A stretch of DNA of 64,000 bases. Origin: Streptomyces resistomycificus (GTDB lineage: Bacteria; Actinomycetota; Actinomycetes; Streptomycetales; Streptomycetaceae). The notes under the pieces are model-generated. The model did no database searches. It had not been told where the DNA came from and worked only from the letters and a program-made list of their open reading frames with translations. The DNA is taken from positions 62,001 through 126,000 of the forward strand of contig NZ_KQ948992.1 of assembly GCF_001514265.1 (NCBI RefSeq), written 5' to 3'. How positions within the stretch are numbered: the first letter of the stretch is position 1; every line of letters begins with the position of its first letter. This document shows positions 1 through 8,286 of this stretch, piece by piece. A program made the position numbers and the translations under genes.

Positions 1-241
1 GGAAGGCCTCGGACGGCGTCTGGGCGCAGTTGTTGAGGGCGGCGGCCACCTGCCCCGCCGGCTGCGGGCGGGAGGCGCCCGACTCCAGGTCGGCGTTCAG
101 CTCGCCGTACAGCTTCCCCTGCACGATGAACCAGCAGGTGACCGACACCGCCGCCACCGCGAACGCCACCGCCGCAGCGACCAGCATCGACAGTCGCGCC
201 CGGATCGGCAGGGAGCGGAACCGGCGTGCCACCCTGTTCAC
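1..241 (-). CDS. Sensor histidine kinase, N-terminal part (cut by window edge)
   Basis: Only the first 80 or so residues are present. A GTG start at 241-239 overlaps the stop of the response-regulator gene as GTGA, the usual arrangement for translationally coupled two-component genes. The predicted N-terminus has a basic stretch (RRFRSLPIRARL), then one hydrophobic segment at about residues 18-40, then the beginning of a likely extracytoplasmic sensor region. The HisKA and HATPase_c domains would lie beyond the left edge, so the kinase call rests on position and topology. The probable role is to phosphorylate the adjacent OmpR-type regulator. Confidence 0.75.
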   Translation of the reverse strand, partial: MNRVARRFRSLPIRARLSMLVAAAVAFAVAAVSVTCWFIVQGKLYGELNADLESGASRPQPAGQVAAALNNCAQTPSEAF

Positions 242-975
242 TCCGCGCCGCCCTGCCTCAGTACGTACCCCACACCACGGACCGTGTGGACGAGCCGGGG
301 CTCGCCGCCCGCCTCGGTCTTGCGGCGCAGGTACATGACGTAGACGTCGAGGGAGTTGGAGGAGGGCTCGAAGTCGAAGCCCCAGACCGCCTTGAGGATC
401 TGCTCACGCGTGAGGACCTGGCGCGGGTGGGCGATGAACATCTCCAGCAGCGTGAACTCGGTACGGGTCAGCTCCACCGGCCGCCCGGCCCGGGTGACCT
501 CCCGTGTCGCGAGGTCCATGCGCAGGTCGGCGAAGGTGAGGGCGTCGTCCGCCTCGACCGCGCCCGCCGAGGCCGCCGCCGCGTAGGAGCTGCGCCGCAG
601 CAGCGCGCGGACCCGGGCGAACAGCTCGTCGAGTTCGAAGGGCTTGACCAGGTAGTCGTCCGCGCCCGCGTCCAGACCGGTCACCCGGTCGCCGACCGTG
701 TCCCGGGCCGTCAGCATCAGGATCGGCGTGGTGTCGCCCGCCCCCCGGATGCGGCGCGCGGCGGTGAGGCCGTCCATGCGCGGCATCTGGATGTCCAGGA
801 CCAGCAGGTCGGGCTGGTACGCGGTCGCCTTCTCCAGGGCGTCCGCGCCGTCGACCGCGACCTCCGTGTCGTATCCCTCGAAGGCGAGGCTGCGCTGGAG
901 GGCTTCGCGCACCGCCGGCTCGTCGTCGACGATCAGGATGCGGTGGGTGTCACGGTCGCCGTCGGCGGGGCTCAT
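238..975 (-). CDS. OmpR/PhoB-family response regulator
   Basis: A 245-residue two-component response regulator. The receiver domain covers residues 12-125, with acidic pocket D17/D18, phospho-acceptor D61 in LVLDIQMP, T89 and K111 in the LVKPF motif. A C-terminal winged-helix DNA-binding domain follows, with the typical LTRTEFTLLEMF and RTVRGVGYVLR-like segments. The open frame runs further upstream, but the ATG at 975 (MSPADGD) gives the family-standard length. It lies downstream of a membrane protease gene and upstream of its kinase, all on the same strand, so the pair probably senses envelope conditions. The target is not visible in the sequence. Confidence 0.92.
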   Translation of the reverse strand: MSPADGDRDTHRILIVDDEPAVREALQRSLAFEGYDTEVAVDGADALEKATAYQPDLLVLDIQMPRMDGLTAARRIRGAGDTTPILMLTARDTVGDRVTGLDAGADDYLVKPFELDELFARVRALLRRSSYAAAASAGAVEADDALTFADLRMDLATREVTRAGRPVELTRTEFTLLEMFIAHPRQVLTREQILKAVWGFDFEPSSNSLDVYVMYLRRKTEAGGEPRLVHTVRGVGYVLRQGGAE

Positions 976-1096
976 GGGCTTCGGATTCCTCGGGTGCGGT
1001 GGGACGACAAGGGGGCTGGGGGTGCTGAACGCTTTCAGCCTCGCATGTTTCCCGGCTGGCGCTGAAGGAGGAGCCGGTGAACAGCTCCGTGGGCGA

Positions 1097-1282
1097 TCAG
1101 GCGCGTGCGCGGCGGCGGCGGCTGCGGGCGGCACCGGCGCGGCGGCCCGCGCCGTGCGCGACGGCGGCCACCTCGGGCGCCCGCGCGGTCACCGGCGCGT
1201 GCAGCTCGTACGCCACCTCGAGGGCCAGGACGAAGCCGGCCGGGTCGGTGTCGGCGGCGGTGTGCGAGACCTGCTTGATCAT
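1097..1282 (-). CDS. Possible small protein, 61 aa
   Basis: A small reading frame in the 334-bp gap between the protease and response-regulator genes, same strand. A GAGGGAG ribosome-binding site sits about 7 nt before the ATG at 1282, and the start is 27 nt after the protease stop. The first half (MIKQVSHTAADTDP...) looks like ordinary protein, while the C-terminal third is Arg/Ala-rich. I recognise no family. It could be a real small gene of the operon or a chance frame. The rest of the gap (976-1096) holds nothing I can name. Confidence 0.35.
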   Translation of the reverse strand: MIKQVSHTAADTDPAGFVLALEVAYELHAPVTARAPEVAAVAHGAGRRAGAARSRRRRARA

Positions 1283-1309
1283 GACGTACTCCCTCTTGGT
1301 CGGGAAGGC

Positions 1310-2476
1310 TCAGTTGTCGGAGCCGCCGGCCCGCAGTGTGGCCAGGTCGGACTTGACGGTGTTGATCGGGATGGAGAAGCCGAGGCCCGCGCTGCCGGCC
1401 GTCGACGAGTCCGAACTGGCGGAGTACATCGCGGAGTTGATGCCGATGATGTTGCCGTTCATGTCGATCAGCGCGCCGCCGGAGTTGCCCGGGTTGAGGG
1501 ACGCGTCCGTCTGGATCGCCTTGTACGTCGTCGTCGACGAACCCGTGTCGCCGTTGAACTGCTGGCCGCCGAACTCGAACGGCCACTGTCCGCCGCCGCC
1601 CTGGCTCTGGCTCTGGCCCTCGTCCGTGGCCACGGTCACGTCGCGGTTCAGGGCGGAGACGATGCCGCTGGTCACGGTGCCGGTCAGACCCTCGGGGGAG
1701 CCGATCGCCACGACCTCGTCGCCGACCTGCACGCCGTCGGAGTTGCCGAGGGTGGCCACGGTCAGGCCGGAGGCGTTCTCCAGCTTGATGAGCGCGAGGT
1801 CCTTCTTGCTGTCGGTGCCGACGACCTTCGCGGTGTAGGTCTTGCCGTCGCTGGTGCTCACCTTGATCGAGGAGGCGCCGGAGACGACGTGGTTGTTGGT
1901 GATGATCTCGCCGTCGCCGGTGATGATCACGCCGGAGCCGGTGGACTCACCGGCGTTGGAGGTGGCGTTGATCTCGACGATGCTCGGGCTGACCGCCTTG
2001 GCGACCCCGGCGACCGTGCCCTTGGCGGAGGACGGCACCACGCTGGTGCTGGTGCTGCTGGAGGCGACGGTGTCGCTGCCGGTCAGCTCCTGGATGCCGT
2101 AGGCGGTGCCGCCGCCTATGGCCGCGGCGACGATCGCCACGGCGGCCAGCAGGGCGAGCGGGCCGCGGGTGCGCTTCTTCGGGGCGGGCGCGGGGGGCGC
2201 GACCGCGGTCATGACCGCCGTACCGCCACCGCCACCGCCGCCGTCACCGCCGTAGGCCGGCTGGGTCTGCGGGGCCGCCTGGGCCTGCGGGGCCGGCTGG
2301 CCGGGCAGACCGGCCTGGCCCGGCCACACGGTGGTGCCCGGCTCGGGGGTGACCGGCTGCGTGGGCCGGTAGGCCGGCGGGGGCGGCCACTCGGGGTTCA
2401 CGGGCGAGGAGCCGTGCTGCTGGTCGCCCTGGTACGGGTTCTCGTACTCGCCGCTGCGGCGGAAGCTCTCGGTCAT
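1310..2476 (-). CDS. Membrane-anchored HtrA/trypsin-like serine protease
   Basis: A 388-residue S1C (HtrA-like) serine protease. Residues 1-100 are a Pro/Gln/Gly-rich cytoplasmic tail and 105-128 a single transmembrane segment. The chymotrypsin-fold domain follows, with catalytic His196 (TNNHVV), Asp226 (KKDLALIKL) and Ser332 (NPGNSGG). The chain stops shortly after the catalytic domain, so there is no PDZ domain, unlike DegP. The protease domain should face the outside of the membrane, in envelope protein quality control or signalling. It heads the minus-strand cluster with a two-component system, which suggests joint regulation. The substrate is unknown. Confidence 0.9.
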   Translation of the reverse strand: MTESFRRSGEYENPYQGDQQHGSSPVNPEWPPPPAYRPTQPVTPEPGTTVWPGQAGLPGQPAPQAQAAPQTQPAYGGDGGGGGGGTAVMTAVAPPAPAPKKRTRGPLALLAAVAIVAAAIGGGTAYGIQELTGSDTVASSSTSTSVVPSSAKGTVAGVAKAVSPSIVEINATSNAGESTGSGVIITGDGEIITNNHVVSGASSIKVSTSDGKTYTAKVVGTDSKKDLALIKLENASGLTVATLGNSDGVQVGDEVVAIGSPEGLTGTVTSGIVSALNRDVTVATDEGQSQSQGGGGQWPFEFGGQQFNGDTGSSTTTYKAIQTDASLNPGNSGGALIDMNGNIIGINSAMYSASSDSSTAGSAGLGFSIPINTVKSDLATLRAGGSDN

Positions 2477-2619
2477 GGAAAGCAGCTTGTCCGTCGACCA
2501 TGAGAGTCGGCTGAGTGCTCCCTGAGAAGCCCGGCAGAACCTCGTTCGCCCGATATAAAGAAGCTTCTCGCAGCTCGGCGAGGTCTCTCAGAGAGCTTTC
2601 ACAAAGGCCCTCGTGACGC
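2477..2619. promoter_or_regulatory. Intergenic region upstream of the protease gene
   Basis: This 143-bp stretch is less GC-rich than its surroundings and separates the protease start from the stop of the LacI-type gene. It must carry the protease promoter on the minus strand. Imperfect repeats of AGCTTTC and AGCTTCTC lie near 2570-2600. I cannot assign -35/-10 hexamers with confidence. Confidence 0.35.
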
Positions 2620-3642
2620 TCACGCGCAGCCGCAGGACCGCCGTGCCACCAGCCGGGACTCGAAGACCTTCAGCCGTTCCCGCCGGGATCCCGCCACCCG
2701 GAGACCGTCGTCCAGGACCAGGTCCACGGCGGCGCGCGCCATCGCGGAACGGTCCGAGGCGACCGTGGTCAGCGGCGGGTCGGCCAGTGCCGCTTCCTTG
2801 ATGTCGTCGAAGCCGGCCACCGCCAGCTCGCCGGGGACGTCGATGCGCAGCTCGCGCGCCGCGCGCAGCACACCGATGGCCTGGTCGTCGGTGGAGCAGA
2901 AGATCGCGGGCGGGCGGTGGGGTCCGGAGAGGAGGTCGAGGCCTATCCGGTAGGCGTCGTAGCGGTTGTACGGCGCTTCGAAGAGCCGGCCCTCCGTGGG
3001 GACGCCGGCCTCCTCCATCGCGCGCCGCCAGCCCTCGACGTGGTCGGAGACCGGGTCGCCGACCGAGGGGGTCTCGGCGGTGCCGCCCATACAGGCGACG
3101 TACGCGTAGCCGTGCTCCAGCAGGTGGGACACGGCGAGGTGGGCGCCGCCCAGGTCGTCCGTGACGACGGCGACGTCGTCGATGGCCTCGGGCCGCTCGT
3201 GCAGGAGGACCACACGGGCGTCCCAGGCCTCGATCTCCGCGGCGGCGTTGTCGTTCAGCGCGTGGCTGACGAGGATGAGCCCGGACACCCGCATGCCGAG
3301 GAAGGCACGCAGGTAGTGGACCTCGCGCTCGCCGATGTAGTCGGAGTTGCCGACCAGCACCATCTTTCCGCGCTCGGACGCGGCCTGTTCGACCGCGTGC
3401 GCCATCTCCCCGAAGAAGGGCTGGCGCGCGTCCGGCACGATCAGACCTATGAGGTCCGTGCGCCGGGACGCCATCGCCTGCGCGACCCGGTCGGGCCGGT
3501 AGCTCAGTTCCTTGATCGCGGCGAGGACACGCTCGCGCGTGGCCGGGGCAACCGGCCGGGGTCCGTTGTTGATGACATAGCTGACGACGGCAGTGGACGT
3601 CCCTGCCAGCCGCGCCACGTCATCCCTGGTTACCTTGGCCAC
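2620..3642 (-). CDS. LacI-family transcriptional regulator
   Basis: A 340-residue repressor. The N-terminal LacI helix-turn-helix covers residues 3-24 (VTRDDVARLAGTSTAVVSYV), then the hinge helix, then a periplasmic-binding-protein-like effector domain from about residue 60 (LIGLIVPDARQPFFGEM) with the C-terminal GFDDIKEA signature. The family normally binds a sugar or other small effector. No sugar transport or catabolic genes are adjacent, so effector and targets cannot be guessed. It sits between glnR and the protease gene and has its own upstream gap. Confidence 0.92.
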   Translation of the reverse strand: MAKVTRDDVARLAGTSTAVVSYVINNGPRPVAPATRERVLAAIKELSYRPDRVAQAMASRRTDLIGLIVPDARQPFFGEMAHAVEQAASERGKMVLVGNSDYIGEREVHYLRAFLGMRVSGLILVSHALNDNAAAEIEAWDARVVLLHERPEAIDDVAVVTDDLGGAHLAVSHLLEHGYAYVACMGGTAETPSVGDPVSDHVEGWRRAMEEAGVPTEGRLFEAPYNRYDAYRIGLDLLSGPHRPPAIFCSTDDQAIGVLRAARELRIDVPGELAVAGFDDIKEAALADPPLTTVASDRSAMARAAVDLVLDDGLRVAGSRRERLKVFESRLVARRSCGCA

Positions 3643-3726
3643 GCGCGGAGTCTACGCGGATGGACCAGCTCTGGGCAGGGCGTCAAGCGGCTCTCTGTGC
3701 GGAGCGATGCCCGCCCCGAGCGCCCC

Positions 3727-4506
3727 CTAAGCCTCAGCGGGGATCTCCGCACCGTCCAGGGCGGCCGCCTCGTCCGCATCCTCCGGCTTTGACTGGGCCG
3801 CCTTGGCCTTCGCCTCGTCCGAGGTGCGGTCGCCCTTCTCCGGCGTAACGAATCGATAACCGACGTTTCGGACGGTCCCGATCAGCGACTCGTGCTCCGG
3901 TCCGAGCTTGGCGCGCAGCCGTCGTACGTGCACGTCGACCGTGCGGGTGCCGCCGAAGTAGTCGTAGCCCCAGACCTCCTGCAGCAGCTGGGCGCGTGTG
4001 AAGACACGGCCCGGGTGCTGGGCGAGGTACTTCAGGAGCTCGAACTCCTTGAAGGTGAGGTCGAGGACGCGGCCCTTGAGCTTGGCGGAGTACGTCGCCT
4101 CGTCGACCGACAGGTCGCCGTTGCGGATCTCCATGGGGGAGTCGTCGTTGACGATCTGCTGCCGGCCCATGGCCAGGCGAAGCCGGGCCTCGACCTCCGC
4201 CGGACCGGCAGTGTCGAGCAGCACGTCGTCGATTCCCCAGTCGGCGGTGACGGCCGCGAGGCCGCCCTCGGTCACCACGAGGATGAGCGGACAGCCCGGC
4301 CCGGTCGAGCGCAGCAGCTGGCACAGGCTGCGGACCTGCGGAAGGTCGCGGCGCCCGTCGATGAGGATGACGTCGGCACCGGGGGTGTCGACGAGAGCGG
4401 GGCCTTCGGCGGGGGCCACGCGTACGTTGTGCAGGAGCAGGCCGAGAGCGGGGAGCACCTCCGTCGACGGCTGGAGGGCATTGGTCAGGAGCAGCAGAGA
4501 ACTCAT
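3727..4506 (-). CDS. glnR: Nitrogen-regulation response regulator GlnR
   Basis: A 259-residue OmpR-like regulator and the main nitrogen regulator of Streptomyces. It controls glnA, amtB, nitrite reductase and similar genes. The N-terminal receiver-like domain (1-110) has an atypical phosphorylation pocket (ILID at about residue 50). The C-terminal trans_reg_C domain spans about 125-230 with LTFKEFELLKYLAQHPGRVF and GTVRNVGYRF, followed by an acidic/Ala-rich tail. The longer open frame is rejected because the ATG at 4506 has a GGAGGAACC ribosome-binding site and gives the family length. No paired kinase is adjacent, as is known for this orphan regulator. It is divergent from the alpha/beta hydrolase. 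Confidence 0.95.
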   Translation of the reverse strand: MSSLLLLTNALQPSTEVLPALGLLLHNVRVAPAEGPALVDTPGADVILIDGRRDLPQVRSLCQLLRSTGPGCPLILVVTEGGLAAVTADWGIDDVLLDTAGPAEVEARLRLAMGRQQIVNDDSPMEIRNGDLSVDEATYSAKLKGRVLDLTFKEFELLKYLAQHPGRVFTRAQLLQEVWGYDYFGGTRTVDVHVRRLRAKLGPEHESLIGTVRNVGYRFVTPEKGDRTSDEAKAKAAQSKPEDADEAAALDGAEIPAEA

Positions 4507-4688
4507 ACGTCTGGTTCCTCCTCGGTCCCTGCGAGGACGTTCGCAGCACTTCGGTACATCACCCTGCTCTGCGATTCCGGTCCGCCCCGTACACCTGCGG
4601 TTTCCCGCTTTGTATACAACGCTTACGAAAGCACAAAAGGACCCGGGGGCTACGCTGCCCGAGTCCTCTGCCCAGCAGAATAGCCCAC
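4507..4688. promoter_or_regulatory. Divergent glnR / hydrolase promoter region
   Basis: A 182-bp region between divergent starts. It contains the perfect 10-bp palindrome TTGTATACAA at 4610-4619. A related GTATACAAC element recurs at 4810-4818 inside the start of the hydrolase gene. For the plus-strand gene a weak CAGAAT hexamer lies 7 nt before the ATG at 4689. Operator function is inference from symmetry only. Confidence 0.4.
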
Positions 4689-5582
4689 ATGAGCACCGGT
4701 GCGGCAGGTCATGTGGCGCGTTCCACCGTTCGTCCGAACTCCGAGACGAGCAGACGCACACCTTTGCGGACGTTTCTGCGCACGGCCGACGGGGTTTCCG
4801 TTGATTCCGTATACAACCCGGGAACGGTCGTATACGACTCCTCGAATCCATCGTTCCGTGACCTGGTGTTCGTGATCGCGCACGGATTCACCGGCGACGT
4901 GGACCGCCCGCACATCCGGCGGATCGCGGCGGCGTTCGCCCGGTACGGGGCCGTGGTCACCTTCTCCTTCCGCGGTCACGGCGCCTCCGGCGGGCACTCC
5001 ACGGTCGGCGACAAGGAGGTGCTCGATCTCGCGGCGGCGGTGCAGTGGGCCCGTTCGTTCGGGCACGCGCGCGTGGTCACCGTCGGCTTCTCCATGGGCG
5101 GCTCGGTGGTCCTGCGGCACGCGGCGCTGTACGGCTCCGCCGAGGGGCGTGAGGGGAAGCGTGAGGGGAAGCGTGAGGGGCGCACCGGAGCGGGAACGGA
5201 CGCGGTGGTCTCGGTGAGCGCTCCCGCCCGCTGGTACTACCGGGGCACCGCCCCCATGCGCAGGCTGCACTGGCTGGTGACGCGCCCCGAGGGCCGTCTG
5301 GTGGGCCGCTACGGGCTCCGCACCCGGATCCACCACCGGGAGTGGGACCCGGTGCCGCTGTCCCCGGTGGAGGCGGTGGCGCGGATCGCGCCCACCCCGC
5401 TGCTGATCGTGCACGGCGACCGGGACGGCTACTTCCCCCTCGACCACCCCCGCATGCTGGCCGGCGCCGCCGGTGACCACGGCGAACTCTGGCTGGAGCC
5501 CGGCATGGGGCACGCCGAGCACGCGGCCACCGACGAGCTGCTGGCCCGGATCGGGGACTGGGCGGTTTCCCGGGCGGGCTAG
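4689..5582 (+). CDS. Alpha/beta hydrolase
   Basis: A 297-residue serine hydrolase of the alpha/beta fold. The oxyanion motif AHGFTGD lies at about residues 62-68, and the nucleophile elbow GFSMGGS (GxSxG) at about 135-141. The acid Asp is probably in HGDRDGYFP (near 243) and the catalytic His in GHAEHA near the C-terminus. Residues about 154-163 are a short charged insert made by tandem 12-bp repeats (EGKREGKREG), probably a surface loop that varies among strains. The substrate cannot be inferred. The stop codon overlaps the -10-like TAGCCT ahead of the MoaD-like gene. Confidence 0.88.
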   Translation: MSTGAAGHVARSTVRPNSETSRRTPLRTFLRTADGVSVDSVYNPGTVVYDSSNPSFRDLVFVIAHGFTGDVDRPHIRRIAAAFARYGAVVTFSFRGHGASGGHSTVGDKEVLDLAAAVQWARSFGHARVVTVGFSMGGSVVLRHAALYGSAEGREGKREGKREGRTGAGTDAVVSVSAPARWYYRGTAPMRRLHWLVTRPEGRLVGRYGLRTRIHHREWDPVPLSPVEAVARIAPTPLLIVHGDRDGYFPLDHPRMLAGAAGDHGELWLEPGMGHAEHAATDELLARIGDWAVSRAG

Positions 5583-5620
5583 CCTGAGCGGTGTCCACCG
5601 CCGATCGATTGAGGAAGCAG

Positions 5621-5875
5621 ATGCCAAAGGTCACGGTGCGCTACTGGGCCGCCGCGAAGGCCGCGGCCGGGATCGCCGAGGAGCCGTTCGACGCGGCCAC
5701 GCTCGCCGAGGCGCTCGACGCCGTGCGCGGGCGACACCCCGGCGAACTCGTGCGGGTCCTGCAGCGATGCTCGTTCCTCGTCGACGGTGACCCCGTGGGG
5801 ACCCGCGGACATGAGACGGTACGGCTGGCCGACGGCGGCACGGTCGAGGTGCTGCCGCCGTTCGCAGGAGGATGA
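5621..5875 (+). CDS. MoaD/ThiS-family sulfur-carrier-like protein
   Basis: An 84-residue ubiquitin-fold protein ending in FAGG. The terminal Gly-Gly is what MoaD/ThiS sulfur carriers need for adenylation and thiocarboxylation. The N-terminal strand KVTVRYWAAAKAAAGI and the late VRLADGGTVEVLPPFAGG match the family. The ATG at 5621 has a GAGGAAG ribosome-binding site. An upstream in-frame GTG at 5591, with TAGCCT 5 nt before it, is an alternative leaderless start giving 94 residues. No MoeB/MoaE partner is adjacent, so the acceptor pathway (molybdopterin or another sulfur transfer) is open. Confidence 0.85.
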   Translation: MPKVTVRYWAAAKAAAGIAEEPFDAATLAEALDAVRGRHPGELVRVLQRCSFLVDGDPVGTRGHETVRLADGGTVEVLPPFAGG

Positions 5876-5877
5876 CG

Positions 5878-7104
5878 ATGAGCAACCAGCCGTACGAAGG
5901 CGCCCCGTACCAGGGGTACGAGGGGTACGACCCGTACCAGCAGCAGGCACCGCAGCAGCAGTCGCAGCAGCAGTCGTGGCCCGGGCAGCAGGCCCACGAG
6001 GATCCGCAGGCCGCCCAGCAGTACACGCAGCAGTGGCAGGGGCAGACCTGGGAGACGCAGCTGCAGCAGCCGGTGTCGGCCGCCGAGACGGCCTATCTGC
6101 CGCAGCAGACGGCCGGGCAGCAGGCCGCGTACCTCGCTTACGGGGAGCAGCCGCAGCAGCATCAGCAGCCGCAGCAACCACCGCAGCCTCAGCCGCATGC
6201 GCCCCAGGCTCCTCAGGCCCAGGCTCCTCAGGCCCAGGCTCCTCAGGCCCAGCCTCCGCACGCCCACGCCCCGCAGCCGCACGCGTCCGCCCCCGAGGCG
6301 GCCGACGCCGCCACCTACGGTCCCGCCACCGTCGCCGGCAACGCCCGCATCACCGACGCCCAGCGGGCCCGCCTCGAGGGGCGTTCCCCGATCATCGAGC
6401 CGGGTATGCAGCCCGCGGCGCTCACCGCGCTGCTCGGTCTGCTCCTGTCCGGCACGGCGGCCGTCGGCACGTACGCCCTCCTGGTCCCGCTCGTCGTCCT
6501 CCAGGCCGTCACCGCGGCCGGCTGGTTCCGGCTCAACGGCATGTGGCCCGCCCGGCAGGGCATCGCGCTGGCGTTCCTCGGGGCGCTGGCCGCGGACGTC
6601 GTACTGCTCGTGGCCGGCCGGGAGAACGGTCCCGCCGCGATCCTCGGCACCCTGGGCGTCTGGGTCCTCCTCTCCCTCGTCCTCCAACTCCGTTCGCACG
6701 CCGAGCCGGACGAGCGGATGTACGGCCTGATGGCGACGGTCGCCTCGGCGGCCCTGGCGATCGTGGCGGCCGGTCACCTCGCCGCCGACCCGGACGCGGT
6801 CTCGGTCGGCGCCGCCGCGGTGGCGGTCGCCGTACTGGCCCGCGCGTTGCCCCTGCCCACCCCGGCCTCCGTGGTCGTCGCGCTGCTCGCCGCGGCGGGC
6901 GCGGGCATCGCGGTCGGCGGGATGACGGGTCTGGGCGCCGAGGGCGCGCTGCTCGGCGCGGGTGCGGCGGGCTGCGCGCTGATCGGCCACCGGGTGGCGA
7001 GCTACGACTACCCGTCGAGGTTCGTGCACTTCACGGCGGGGGTGGCCCTGCCGCTGTCGGCGGCCGCGCCGGCGGTGTACGTGCTGGGACGCGCGCTGGG
7101 CTGA
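5878..7104 (+). CDS. Gln-rich multi-pass membrane protein
   Basis: An approximately 408-residue protein of unknown function. Residues 1-135 are extremely Gln/Pro/Ala-rich, with repeats such as QAPQAQAPQAQAP. From about 180 to the end there are eight or more hydrophobic segments (ALTALLGLLLSGTAAVGTYALL, ALAFLGALAADVVLLVA and so on). AGGAGG at 5866-5871 fits the ATG at 5878 better than the ATG at 5872, which overlaps the moaD-like stop. Both genes are close-packed and probably co-transcribed. The low-complexity tail may be a cytoplasmic tether. I do not recognise a characterised family. Confidence 0.8.
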   Translation: MSNQPYEGAPYQGYEGYDPYQQQAPQQQSQQQSWPGQQAHEDPQAAQQYTQQWQGQTWETQLQQPVSAAETAYLPQQTAGQQAAYLAYGEQPQQHQQPQQPPQPQPHAPQAPQAQAPQAQAPQAQPPHAHAPQPHASAPEAADAATYGPATVAGNARITDAQRARLEGRSPIIEPGMQPAALTALLGLLLSGTAAVGTYALLVPLVVLQAVTAAGWFRLNGMWPARQGIALAFLGALAADVVLLVAGRENGPAAILGTLGVWVLLSLVLQLRSHAEPDERMYGLMATVASAALAIVAAGHLAADPDAVSVGAAAVAVAVLARALPLPTPASVVVALLAAAGAGIAVGGMTGLGAEGALLGAGAAGCALIGHRVASYDYPSRFVHFTAGVALPLSAAAPAVYVLGRALG

Positions 7105-7245
7105 GGCGTCGCGGGGCCGCGTGCCTGTCCTGTCACAGGTGATCGACAATTTGCCGAGCCCTGACCGACTCAGGGTTACCCTCACGCTCGGGCCAACCGG
7201 CCCGTCGACCGACCGTCAACTGACCGCCGTCGTGGGGGACACCGC
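7105..7245 (+). promoter_or_regulatory. Intergenic region with small inverted repeats before the LmeA-like gene
   Basis: This 141-bp gap contains CCCTGA/TCAGGG at about 7164-7180 and GGGCC/GGCCC near 7190-7204. A TACCCT hexamer within GGTTACCCTCAC is a possible -10. One of the hairpins may terminate the upstream transcript and the other may lie in the leader of the next gene. Confidence 0.35.
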
Positions 7246-7983
7246 ATGCGCGCACTGCGAATACTTCTCATCCTCGTCGTGATCCTGGGCGGCCTGTTCG
7301 TGCTCGCCGACCGCCTCGCGGTCAACTTCGCCGAGGACGAGGCCGCGGGCAAGCTGCAGACCAACGAGGGCCTGGCCGCCGCCCCCGACGTCTCCATCAA
7401 GGGCTTCCCCTTCCTCACCCAGGTCGTCGGCGGCTCGCTCGACGACGTCGAGGTCGGCATCAAGGACTACGAGGCCGCGGCCGGGACCGACGGCAAGAAG
7501 ATCCGCATCGACGACCTCAAGGCGAGCATGAAGGGCGTCGAGTTCTCCGGCGACTACAGCTCCGCCGTCGCGAACAGCGCCACCGGCACCGCGTCCATCA
7601 CCTACGCCGAGCTGCTGAAGACGGCCAAGTCCGAGCCGACGCAGGTGGCCGCGGGCGTCACCGCCGAGGTCGTCGGCCTCTCCGACGGCGGCAACGGCAA
7701 GATCAAGGTCGAGGTCGAGGCGACGGTGCTCGGCACCAAGCTGCCCGAGCCGGTCTACGTGCTCAGCACGGTCACCGCCGAGGGCGACACCGTGAAGGTG
7801 CACGCCGACACCCTGCCCTCCTTCGGCGGGGTCGACCTCGTCGAGAACCGGGCCCGGACGGTCACCGACTTCGAGCAGAAGATCGACGGGCTGCCCGGCG
7901 GCATCAAGCTCGACCAGGTGCGGCCCGCGAAGAACGGTGTGGAGATCACGGTGAAGGGTTCGAACGTCCGGCTGGCCGGGTAG
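7246..7983 (+). CDS. LmeA-like phospholipid-binding protein (DUF2993)
   Basis: A 245-residue envelope protein. The N-terminal hydrophobic segment (residues 5-24, LRILLILVVILGGLFVLAD) is an uncleaved anchor or signal. The rest is a beta-rich DUF2993 domain with the diagnostic KGFPFLTQVVGGSLDDVEV near residue 50. The mycobacterial member LmeA binds phospholipid and acts in lipoglycan assembly, so a lipid-handling role at the outer face of the membrane is likely. A strong hairpin follows at 8085-8118. Confidence 0.85.
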   Translation: MRALRILLILVVILGGLFVLADRLAVNFAEDEAAGKLQTNEGLAAAPDVSIKGFPFLTQVVGGSLDDVEVGIKDYEAAAGTDGKKIRIDDLKASMKGVEFSGDYSSAVANSATGTASITYAELLKTAKSEPTQVAAGVTAEVVGLSDGGNGKIKVEVEATVLGTKLPEPVYVLSTVTAEGDTVKVHADTLPSFGGVDLVENRARTVTDFEQKIDGLPGGIKLDQVRPAKNGVEITVKGSNVRLAG

Positions 7984-8084
7984 GACGACGGACGGCCTGC
8001 TCACCGCGGCGGACCGCGGCAGTCCGGGACTGTCCGAAAGACGAGACGCCGTCGTCCGTACCGCAGTTGTGACGACGGATACAC

Positions 8085-8118
8085 CCGCCCGGGAACCGTG
8101 CCCCCACGGCCCGGGCGG
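8085..8118 (+). terminator. Strong composite hairpin after the LmeA-like gene
   Basis: CCGCCCGGG pairs with CCCGGGCGG, and the enclosed CCGTG pairs with CACGG around a four-C loop. This makes an almost continuous 14-bp GC stem without a T tract, typical of Streptomyces terminators. It separates the LmeA-like gene from the sulfurtransferase leader. Confidence 0.75.
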
Positions 8119-8168
8119 ACTTGTGTTCTCACATCGCGGACGATCGCGTCTCAAAATACGACACGGCG

Positions 8169-8198
8169 GTGACACGCCCCGCTGTCCGTCCCTACGAT
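8169..8198 (+). promoter_or_regulatory. Promoter of the leader peptide / sulfurtransferase unit
   Basis: GTGACA at 8169-8174 and TACGAT at 8193-8198 are separated by 18 bp. The -10 hexamer lies 7 nt before the ATG at 8206, so transcription should start at or beside the initiation codon of the leader peptide (leaderless translation). Confidence 0.55.
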
Positions 8199-8205
8199 CG
8201 AGGTC

Positions 8206-8286
8206 ATGAAGCGACAGGCGGATCTCACGAAGCGGCGGGCAGTAGACCTGTGCCGCGTCGCCGCCATGCTCTGTCGCACCTTCTGA
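8206..8286 (+). CDS. Cysteine-containing leader peptide, 26 aa
   Basis: A 26-codon reading frame ahead of the sulfurtransferase gene, with Cys16 (DLCRV) and Cys23 (MLCRTF). It is of the KRRAVDLCRVAAMLCRTF type, which I know as a recurrent 'putative leader peptide' ahead of sulfur-assimilation genes in actinobacteria. A 7-bp hairpin (GCGGAAG/CTTCCGC, 8287-8306) starts one base after the stop codon. Ribosome stalling at the Cys codons when Cys-tRNA is scarce could alter folding of the 131-nt segment before the sulfurtransferase. The attenuation mechanism is inference from this layout. Confidence 0.75.
   Translation: MKRQADLTKRRAVDLCRVAAMLCRTF

Noticed and set aside
698..2503. 601-codon plus-strand frame opposite the protease gene
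   Set aside because: It overlaps the serine protease with intact catalytic triad on the other strand and has only Arg/Gly/Ala-rich low-information sequence.
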